Assembly (NCBI GenBank): GCA_013151655.1
Contig: JAADHX010000037.1
Span: 1-6,067 of the forward strand
DNA from: Actinomycetota bacterium
GTDB taxonomy: Bacteria > Actinomycetota > Acidimicrobiia > Acidimicrobiales > Poriferisodalaceae
Length of the DNA stretch: 6,067 bases
Direction: 5' to 3'
The stretch's first letter is position 1. Every line of letters begins with the position of its first letter. The translations under genes were made by a program, and so were the position numbers. Under the pieces are notes generated by a model. It had not been told where the DNA came from, ran no database searches, and saw only the letters and a program-made list of their open reading frames with translations. Below, piece after piece: positions 1-5,598 of the stretch.

Positions 1-591
1 GTGATCACCGTCGCTGTAGGCATCGTTGTTGGCGGGCTCATTGGCACCGCGGTTGGTTTCTACCGAGGCACCGTGGAGCGGCTCACGATGGGTGCCGTCA
101 ACGTCGCTCTTTCTTTTCCAAGCCTCGTGCTGCTGCTCGGAGTCGTGGCGATGGTCGGATCTTCACTGGTGACGCTCACGGTCGTCTTTTCGATCCTCGC
201 CATACCCGGCTACATCCGGTTTGCTCGAGCATCGACACTTTCGCTAATGCAGCAGGAGTGGGTCACCGCCTCGTCGGTCATGGGCGCCACCGATCGACGG
301 CTAATCACGCGGGTCCTTCTACCGAACGTACTCGTGACCCTCATTACCTTCGGGCTGTTGGCATTGGGCGGAGTCATCGTGGCCGAGGGAACGTTGGCTT
401 TTCTTGGCTTCGGGATTCCGGTGCCTCAGGCCAGCTGGGGTCGCATGATCGCCGATGGCAAACCGCATCTAAACGACTCGCTCTCAGCAACTCTTGTGCC
501 AGCAACGGCAATGTTCATGACCATCCTGTCGCTGAATCTCATCGGCGATGGGCTAAGAAGACGGTTCTCGGTCAGGGACTCACGGATCTAA
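1..591 (+). CDS. DppC/OppC-type ABC transporter permease, 5'-truncated by window edge
   Basis: This is an inner-membrane permease subunit of an oligopeptide/dipeptide/nickel-type ABC importer (BPD_transp_1 family). The 196 visible residues are almost entirely hydrophobic segments separated by short loops. The cytoplasmic EAA loop that docks the ATPase is clear at about residues 86-108: it starts EWVTASSVMGA and ends in LPN. Downstream come AEGTLAFLGFG (128-138), ASWGRMIADG (144-153) and the family's C-terminal NLIGDGLRRR (179-188), all typical of DppC. Family members are usually about 280-300 residues. The visible part starts within the transmembrane core, so roughly 90 N-terminal residues should lie upstream. 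The GTG at base 1 is probably an internal valine codon, not the start. The stop codon is 40 bp before the binding-protein gene on the same strand, which fits one operon. The substrate cannot be told from the sequence. Confidence 0.93.
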   Translation: MITVAVGIVVGGLIGTAVGFYRGTVERLTMGAVNVALSFPSLVLLLGVVAMVGSSLVTLTVVFSILAIPGYIRFARASTLSLMQQEWVTASSVMGATDRRLITRVLLPNVLVTLITFGLLALGGVIVAEGTLAFLGFGIPVPQASWGRMIADGKPHLNDSLSATLVPATAMFMTILSLNLIGDGLRRRFSVRDSRI

Positions 592-619
592 TCGACATGC
601 AGACCAAATTCGCGCAAAA

Positions 620-640
620 AGGGGAAATGCAATGGGGAAG
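620..640 (+). promoter_or_regulatory. Two tandem Shine-Dalgarno/ATG pairs for the binding-protein gene
   Basis: AGGGGAA (620-626) lies 5 nt before the ATG at 632, and GGGGAAG (634-640) lies 6 nt before an in-frame ATG at 647. The second Shine-Dalgarno overlaps the first start codon. Either start gives a sound lipoprotein signal peptide: MGKTPMKRRSRLL... from the first or MKRRSRLL... from the second. The second is the more canonical signal peptide. Sequence alone does not settle which is used. Confidence 0.5.
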
Positions 641-3019
641 ACACCAATGAAACGCCGGTCACGTTTACTAGCCATTTTGGCTGTGATGGCTCTGTTCGCC
701 GCGGCATGCACCGGCGGCGATTCCGACAGTTCTGGCGACTCCCCCAACAGCACCAGCCAGACCGCAGGCGACTCGACCAGCGGTTCTACTGGCACCACGG
801 CCACAACTCAAGACATCGCTACAGCAGCGACCGCAGCGGCTCCAGACGAGACCGCCGACGAACTCGTACGCGGCGGCGAGATCAGCATCGGCATTGTCTC
901 TGAGACGAACACCGGTTTCTACCCGCCTAGCGCGGAGACAGCATTCTCGGCTGGATTCTTGGTTATGGATGCCCTATACGACCGCTGGTACGTCCAGACC
1001 GGCACCGGCGAACTTCTCCCCGAAGTCGCCTCAGCTCGGGCCACGCCCAACGCCGACGCCACGGAATGGACGATGACTATCCGCCAAGGAATCCAGTTCC
1101 ACGATGGCACTGACGTCAACGCTGAGGCCGCGGTCGCCATGGTCGAGTTGTGGCACGAGGGCCCCTTCGGCGCCACGTCTTCAATCGAGTCGGCCGAGGT
1201 AGTCGACGAGTTCACCGTCAAGTACATCCTGAAAGATCCCAACCCTGCCTTCGAAGGTGTGCTGGCCGGAATTGGCTCCGGCGCCGTGTTCTCCCCAACC
1301 GCCGCCCGGTCGTTTGGCCCCGAGGCATCCGTCGAGAACCCGGTTGGTACCGGGCCATTCGTATTCGAGGAATGGACACGTGACAGCGAGCTCACACTGC
1401 GTCGCAACGACAACTATTGGCGTGCTGCTCCCGATGGCGGAACCCTTCCGTACCTCGATCGCATCCGCTTCCGAGTGCTTCCCGATGGCGACTCCCGAAG
1501 GGCCAGCCTTCAAGCCGGCGACATCGACATGGCTACCCAGGGTGGTGTTACCGGAGGTCAAGATCTAGTCGATGCTGGTTTCGTGCCGTACGAATACATC
1601 GGTAACGGCGCCGGTGTCATTATCTTCAACACCGCTGTGCCGCCCTTCGACGACGTACGAATGCGGCGAGCTGCATCGCATGCCCTCGATCCAAACCAAT
1701 CCAACGCTATTAGCCCATCCACGCTGGCTGGCGTGTTCGACCTTCGCAACGGCTACTTCAACTCAACCAGCCCTTGGTTCAGCGAGAGGGCAGGGGCCGG
1801 TTATGCATTCTTCGACACCGACGAAGCCGTCCGCCTTAGCACCGAGTACATCAACGACCCGAGACGCAGCGACGGCAAGGCCGTTGGCGAGCCCATCTCG
1901 TTCAGCTTCGACTGCACATCTGAGCCGGCGAACATTCAGACCGCTCAGCTGTTTCAACAAGAGTGGGGCGACATCGGGTTCGAAGTAGAGATCAAGTCTC
2001 AAGAACAGTCGAGCTTTATCACCCAAATCATCGGCGGCCCAACCGAGGAAGTCCCCTTTACAGGCGAATTCCAGGCAGCCTGTTGGGCCGACGGCAGTGC
2101 GAGTGATCCACTTGAGATCTTCCGCACGCGGTACGGCGACGGTCAGGTTCTCAACTGGACCAACTTCACCGACCCGACTATCGACGCGGCGATCGAGACT
2201 CTCCGAAGCGACCTCACCGAAGAGGGTCGGCAGGCGGCCACCGAAGACATCACCCGAATCACCGCAAATCAAATGCCGATCAGGTGGGGTTCGTCGACGG
2301 CAGCGTTGCTGTTAACGACTCTCGAGATTAAGGGCGTCGAAACCTACACTCACGCCGACGGCACGGTTGGGTCACGGCGCAGCGGAGGCCGAGTCTGGTG
2401 GGCCGAAGTATGGCTCGAAGATGCTCAGCCTGTCGACATCGCGTCAGGCCCAGTCGAGCTACCGGCCACCACCGAAGCGCCAGAAGTAGGCGGACCAAAC
2501 GATGCTGTCGCGACCGCAATGCCAGACGCACCTCCGGGAATTCTCACCAAGAGTCGTGGTACCGAAGCCCTCGAAACGCTGTGTCCTGGCATCACGACCT
2601 TCGAGGACATTGAGTTCATTAGTGCTACGTACCAGAACTACGACGGTGTCCCGACCTTTGGTCCGTTCGTGGGAATTCGTATCTACGAACTTGCCGAGGG
2701 CGACGCCGACGTTGTCCTCGCTAGGTACGCGCAAGCTGTGGCCGACTGTTCCACATACACCGATGCCCTCGACGACGGCACGCAACTCAACCTTGGATGG
2801 GAAGTGCGCGACTTTGGCTCGTTTGGCGATACCTCGGCGGGCTACGGCGTCGCCGGTGATGCAAATGGCTTCCCAATCGACAGCGACGTCTTGGTCATCA
2901 AGACAGGTAACAACCTGGCCATAGTCACGGATCTAAACGTCGGTGGTGCCAGCGAGGGAGCAAACATCACAGCGCTGGCCCCAGCAGTGGAGGAGATACT
3001 TGCTGGCCTGGCTGGTTAG
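632..3019 (+). CDS. Family 5 ABC substrate-binding lipoprotein with an additional C-terminal domain
   Basis: This is the extracytoplasmic solute-binding protein of the peptide-type ABC importer whose permease gene ends just upstream; it is lipid-anchored outside the cell membrane. Residues 1-26 form a lipoprotein signal peptide: KRRSR, a hydrophobic stretch, then the lipobox LFAAAC with lipidated Cys26. Residues 27 to about 75 are a flexible Ser/Thr/Gly/Asp linker. The SBP_bac_5 fold covers about 80-595. Typical elements are LLPEVASA (128-135), the WTMTIRQGIQFHDGTDVNAE segment (146-165), NPVGTGPFVFEEW (236-248), RNDNYWR (258-264), YLDRIRFRVLPDGDSR (274-289) and the DVRMRRAASHALD stretch (341-353). 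At 795 residues it is longer than the usual 500-600. A Pro/Thr/Glu-rich linker (about 598-640) leads to a separate C-terminal domain, listed on its own. A start at 647 (790 residues) is equally possible. The ligand is unknown; 'peptide' is the family default, and these proteins also bind sugars, nickel and opines. Confidence 0.92.
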   Translation: MGKTPMKRRSRLLAILAVMALFAAACTGGDSDSSGDSPNSTSQTAGDSTSGSTGTTATTQDIATAATAAAPDETADELVRGGEISIGIVSETNTGFYPPSAETAFSAGFLVMDALYDRWYVQTGTGELLPEVASARATPNADATEWTMTIRQGIQFHDGTDVNAEAAVAMVELWHEGPFGATSSIESAEVVDEFTVKYILKDPNPAFEGVLAGIGSGAVFSPTAARSFGPEASVENPVGTGPFVFEEWTRDSELTLRRNDNYWRAAPDGGTLPYLDRIRFRVLPDGDSRRASLQAGDIDMATQGGVTGGQDLVDAGFVPYEYIGNGAGVIIFNTAVPPFDDVRMRRAASHALDPNQSNAISPSTLAGVFDLRNGYFNSTSPWFSERAGAGYAFFDTDEAVRLSTEYINDPRRSDGKAVGEPISFSFDCTSEPANIQTAQLFQQEWGDIGFEVEIKSQEQSSFITQIIGGPTEEVPFTGEFQAACWADGSASDPLEIFRTRYGDGQVLNWTNFTDPTIDAAIETLRSDLTEEGRQAATEDITRITANQMPIRWGSSTAALLLTTLEIKGVETYTHADGTVGSRRSGGRVWWAEVWLEDAQPVDIASGPVELPATTEAPEVGGPNDAVATAMPDAPPGILTKSRGTEALETLCPGITTFEDIEFISATYQNYDGVPTFGPFVGIRIYELAEGDADVVLARYAQAVADCSTYTDALDDGTQLNLGWEVRDFGSFGDTSAGYGVAGDANGFPIDSDVLVIKTGNNLAIVTDLNVGGASEGANITALAPAVEEILAGLAG
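2552..3016 (+). other. Extra C-terminal domain of the binding protein (residues about 641-795)
   Basis: This domain follows a low-complexity linker and lies outside the SBP_bac_5 fold. It has two cysteines, Cys651 (ETLCPG) and Cys706 (VADCSTYT), which could form a disulfide outside the cell. Between and after them is an alternating pattern of short hydrophobic strands: VGIRIYEL (680-687), SDVLVIKTGNNLAIVTDLNV (751-770) and a final Ala/Leu-rich helix (780-794). The pattern of a Cys near a helix ahead of a strand pair recalls the extracellular sensor-like domains of mycobacterial PknH and related actinobacterial lipoproteins. That resemblance is by eye and weak. No function is assigned. Confidence 0.5.
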
Positions 3020-3028
3020 AGCCGTTGG

Positions 3029-4234
3029 TCAGGTACAGCTAGCCATGACATCAAGAACATGACCAACCTCGGCTTCGGTCGTGATGAGCGGCGGGCACAA
3101 GGCGATCGCGTTGTAGATACTGCGGGTGACAACACCCTTATCGAGCATCGCAGCCTTGATGTCGGTCGCATCGCGATCGAACTCGGCCGCCCAAACCGCT
3201 CCTACCCCTCGGTAACTATCGATGATCCCATCGGCAGCAAGTGCTGACAGCCCAGATTCGAACCAGCCGTGCAGCTTCTTGGTGTGACCGACCAGGTCTT
3301 CGCGCTCGATAATGTCGATGTTGGCCAACGCCGCCGCACAGCTCGCGGCATGGCCAGAATAGGTGTGGCCATGTCGGTACATCGAGCCGTGACCCTCGAG
3401 TTCGGCTGCAATTTCAGCACTGACCACCATTCCAGACAGCGGCAAGTATCCGGACGTGACGCCCTTCGCGAACGTCATAATGTCTGGCGTCACCCCGTAG
3501 GTCTGCGACGCAAACCACTCGCCCGTTCGGCCGAATCCGCTGATTACCTCGTCGAAGCACAACAGGGCTCCATGGTCGTCGCACATCCGCCTTAGTCCTT
3601 CGAGGTAGCCGTCTTGGGGTGGGTGAACCCCGCCTGCTCCCTGAATCGGTTCGGTGATAAGCCCAGCGATCTGATCGCCTTTCTCGGCAAATAGGCGAGC
3701 CGCGGCCTCAAGGTCGTCGCCGGGGATCTCGACGAAGTGAGGAATAAGGTCGCCCCAGCCTTCACGGTTGGCCTCGATTCCTTGGGCGGTGGTACCACCG
3801 AAGTTGACGCCGTGGTATCCACGTTCGCGCCGCACGATTATCTGGCGAGCCGGACCGCCAGTGGCCCGGCGCTGATGAATCAGACGAATCGTCTTGAGCG
3901 CGGTATCGACGGCTTCGGAGCCTGAACACGCGAGATAGACGCGGCCACCAGACAGCGATGACAAGGCGACCACCCGTTCGGCGACCTCCACGGCAGGCCC
4001 GTGGGTGAAGGGGTCGAATGTGTGATAGTTCGAGAATCCGGTCATCTGTCTGTGAACCGCGTCGATGATCTCGGTGCGGCCGTGGCCGACCTGGCAGTAC
4101 CAAAGGCTCGACATTGCGTCGAAATACTGTTTGCCGGAGTCGTCCCACAAGGTCGTGCCCTCGGCTCGCACAACGTTGATGTATTCGGCTTCGGGTTTGG
4201 CCGCATCGGCAAAGGGGTGAAGTAACGCTGTCAT
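3029..4234 (-). CDS. Class III PLP-dependent aminotransferase (omega-amino acid:pyruvate type)
   Basis: This is a cytoplasmic fold-type I transaminase of 401 residues that moves an amino group, usually from an omega-amino acid or amine (beta-alanine, GABA, putrescine or taurine are known substrates in the class), to pyruvate or another oxo-acid. All class III landmarks are present: SLWYCQVGHGR (43-53), the phosphate-binding SGSEA (104-108), the PLP-stacking YHG (140-142), TEPIQGAGG (194-202), CFDEVISGFGRTG (226-238) with Asp228 for the pyridine nitrogen, TFAKGVTSGYLPL (254-266) with the Schiff-base Lys257, and HTYSGH (290-295) with Thr291. The C-terminus has NAIALCPPLITTEAEV (375-390). It is somewhat shorter than the usual 420-460, mainly after HTYSGH, but no motif is missing. 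The start has no Shine-Dalgarno. It lies 35 bp downstream of the HTH-citrate synthase gene on the same strand, so the two are probably co-transcribed. The substrate is not resolved. Confidence 0.93.
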   Translation of the reverse strand: MTALLHPFADAAKPEAEYINVVRAEGTTLWDDSGKQYFDAMSSLWYCQVGHGRTEIIDAVHRQMTGFSNYHTFDPFTHGPAVEVAERVVALSSLSGGRVYLACSGSEAVDTALKTIRLIHQRRATGGPARQIIVRRERGYHGVNFGGTTAQGIEANREGWGDLIPHFVEIPGDDLEAAARLFAEKGDQIAGLITEPIQGAGGVHPPQDGYLEGLRRMCDDHGALLCFDEVISGFGRTGEWFASQTYGVTPDIMTFAKGVTSGYLPLSGMVVSAEIAAELEGHGSMYRHGHTYSGHAASCAAALANIDIIEREDLVGHTKKLHGWFESGLSALAADGIIDSYRGVGAVWAAEFDRDATDIKAAMLDKGVVTRSIYNAIALCPPLITTEAEVGHVLDVMASCT

Positions 4235-4269
4235 GGCCGCTAGTTAACCAGACAAGGTGACCATCAGCC

Positions 4270-5502
4270 TCACAAACGAGGGCCGGTATAGACCGCACGA
4301 AGGCGAATGTTCGACCTCTGGGTGTACTCCTCGATGGCGTGGCCAATCCATCCAGCCGATCTCGCCAACGCGAACAGAACTTCGCCGGCACCTTCATTCC
4401 ACCCCGAGGCGTGAGCAAGTACGGCAATGGCAAAGTCGACGTTTGGTTCTGGCAGACCTCGCTCACGGGTGAAGCCGATAATGGCACCACCGGCCTGAAC
4501 TGCGGAGCTTGTCGGATACGACTGTCTAGTGAACTCAAACAGCGCAGTAAACCGTGGATCAACGCCAGGATAAACTGAATGGCCAAGGCCAGGGATATGT
4601 TCGCCAGCTCTGAGTCGTTCGCCCACGACGATGGCTGGTTCGCCAGCCTCAACAACGTCGGCGATGAAGCGTTCGACAGCAGTGCTGGCAGCCCCATGCA
4701 TGGCCCCGCCGATGACTGCATATCCGGCCTGCAACGACGCGTAGGGGTCGGCGCCAAACGAAGCCGCCAGGCGTACCGCCGCGGTGGATGCCGCCAGCTC
4801 ATGATCGGCCATCAGCACCAGCACCTGATTGACGATCCTGACCTCGCGTTCGTTCCGAGAATCGCCACCGACAGCGCCCAAGGCGACAGACGCGGCGCGT
4901 GCGGTCTCGGGCGAGGAGCGTGTCAGATTTGATGATTGAGCACCGACCGACGCCGCAACGAATAGCAGCGGCAGCAATTGGCGGCCAAGCGACTCCACCG
5001 CCGCCGGTCGTATGTCGGCTCGCATGGGGTCAGCCGCTGCTAGCAACGGCAACAACACCCGTACCCAGTCGAGAGGGGCGGCTCTCGGACCGAGAAGGTC
5101 GGCCACCTTGTCGATGAGCTCGACATCGACATCGAAGTTCCAGCTGACCGGAGCCAAATCGGAACCGGCGTCGACTTGGCCGCCGTGCCATAGAAACTCA
5201 GACACCGACTCAAAGCTGGCCGTGGCGGCTAAGTCGATGGCTGCTCGGCCGCGGTAGAAGTGACCGTCATCGTCGATTCGGGTGAGGCCGGATTCGATGA
5301 CCACATCGGGCCTTGGACTCTCACCTTTACCTCGTCCCTGCTGGAGCAGCCCATCGAGCTCAGCCGGATCGAAAAGACTCCCCCGCGTGCCCTGTTGGTG
5401 GTGCGATGCCAGCAGACCGCGCGACACGTAGGCGTATAACGTCTGGCGTTTGACGCCAAGCATCTCGGCTGCTTCAGCGGCTGGTACCAGTTCGCGGTCC
5501 AT
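4270..5502 (-). CDS. Citrate synthase fused to an N-terminal MerR/excisionase-like helix-turn-helix
   Basis: This 410-residue protein has two parts. Residues 4-54 form a winged-helix DNA-binding domain of MerR/HTH_17 type: LVPAAEAAEMLGVKRQTLYAYVSRGLL followed by a basic turn and SLFDPAELDGLL. Residues about 66-410 are a citrate synthase fold, opening with VVIESGLTRIDDDGHFYRGRAA. The catalytic set is intact: His234 (MADHELAAST), His269 (GGAMHG), His308 (GLGHSVY), Asp356 (NVDFAIAV) and the citrate-binding Arg317 (DPRF). The C-terminus reads GHAIEEYTQRSNIRLRAVYTGP, as in the family, with Leu instead of the usual Pro after the Arg. The residue after His308 is Ser, where bacterial enzymes usually have Arg. 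So it may condense an acyl-CoA with oxaloacetate (citrate or 2-methylcitrate synthase) and also bind DNA. It is the first gene of a unit with the aminotransferase and is divergent from a second citrate synthase. The ATG at 5502 has no Shine-Dalgarno and may be leaderless. Confidence 0.93.
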   Translation of the reverse strand: MDRELVPAAEAAEMLGVKRQTLYAYVSRGLLASHHQQGTRGSLFDPAELDGLLQQGRGKGESPRPDVVIESGLTRIDDDGHFYRGRAAIDLAATASFESVSEFLWHGGQVDAGSDLAPVSWNFDVDVELIDKVADLLGPRAAPLDWVRVLLPLLAAADPMRADIRPAAVESLGRQLLPLLFVAASVGAQSSNLTRSSPETARAASVALGAVGGDSRNEREVRIVNQVLVLMADHELAASTAAVRLAASFGADPYASLQAGYAVIGGAMHGAASTAVERFIADVVEAGEPAIVVGERLRAGEHIPGLGHSVYPGVDPRFTALFEFTRQSYPTSSAVQAGGAIIGFTRERGLPEPNVDFAIAVLAHASGWNEGAGEVLFALARSAGWIGHAIEEYTQRSNIRLRAVYTGPRL

Positions 5503-5508
5503 ACAAGA

Positions 5509-5537
5509 ACCATACGCTCGGTACTGGCGAATCGAAA
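5509..5537 (-). promoter_or_regulatory. Candidate leaderless promoter of the HTH-citrate synthase gene
   Basis: Read on the minus strand, a TTTCGA -35-like box (5537-5532), a 17-nt spacer and a TATGGT -10-like box (5514-5509) end 6 nt before the ATG at 5502. The A of the ATG would therefore be at or next to +1. No Shine-Dalgarno is present. The -10 fits TAnnnT; the -35 is weak. This is inference from spacing only. Confidence 0.35.
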
Positions 5538-5546
5538 CGCTATTGG

Positions 5547-5571
5547 TTGATTACAGATCAATATTGATCAA
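5547..5571. promoter_or_regulatory. Candidate operator: clustered TTGAT/ATCAA half-sites with a perfect 14-bp palindrome
   Basis: The divergent region contains TTGAT (5547-5551), ATCAA (5557-5561), TTGAT (5564-5568) and an overlapping ATCAA (5567-5571). The core GATCAATATTGATC (5556-5569) is a perfect 14-bp palindrome, and TTGATCAA (5564-5571) is a second, overlapping 8-bp one. It is an A+T-rich island in otherwise G+C-rich DNA. It overlaps the candidate -35 of the rightward citrate synthase gene and lies about 45-69 bp upstream of the leftward start. The HTH domain encoded next door is the obvious candidate ligand, but binding is not shown. Confidence 0.55.
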
Positions 5572-5592
5572 CATCTATCTCCGTGCGACACT
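5564..5592 (+). promoter_or_regulatory. Candidate leaderless promoter of the second citrate synthase gene
   Basis: TTGATC (5564-5569) as -35, a 17-nt spacer and GACACT (5587-5592) as -10 end 6 nt before the ATG at 5599. There is no Shine-Dalgarno before this ATG. The -35 lies inside the palindromic cluster, so a protein bound there would block RNA polymerase. The -10 is a poor match at its first base. This is inference from spacing. Confidence 0.3.
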
Positions 5593-5598
5593 CGCTAT

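Noticed and set aside
1..3. GTG at base 1 as the true start of the permease
   Set aside because: Starting here would omit the first membrane segment and about 90 residues normal for DppC/OppC, so the gene is more likely cut by the window edge.
919..1413. 164-codon open frame antisense to the binding-protein gene
   Set aside because: It is fully inside a convincing SBP_bac_5 gene, has Ser-rich composition, and no motif or Shine-Dalgarno supports it.
1763..2272. 169-codon open frame antisense to the binding-protein gene
   Set aside because: It is a mirror frame of the real gene without any domain signature.
3010..3023. GGCT...AGCC inverted repeat as a terminator of the transporter operon
   Set aside because: The stem is only 4 bp with no following T-run, so it is not distinguishable from chance.
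4235..4269. Separate promoter or Shine-Dalgarno for the aminotransferase gene in the 35-bp gap
   Set aside because: There is no Shine-Dalgarno, and a TTAACT -10-like box has no acceptable -35 at 17 nt. Co-transcription with the gene upstream is simpler.
3762..4802. Open frame of 346 codons on the minus strand spanning the junction of the citrate synthase and aminotransferase genes
   Set aside because: It is out of frame with two well-supported genes on the same strand. Its translation is rich in Arg, Pro and Ser with no recognisable motif, as expected for a shifted frame in G+C-rich DNA.
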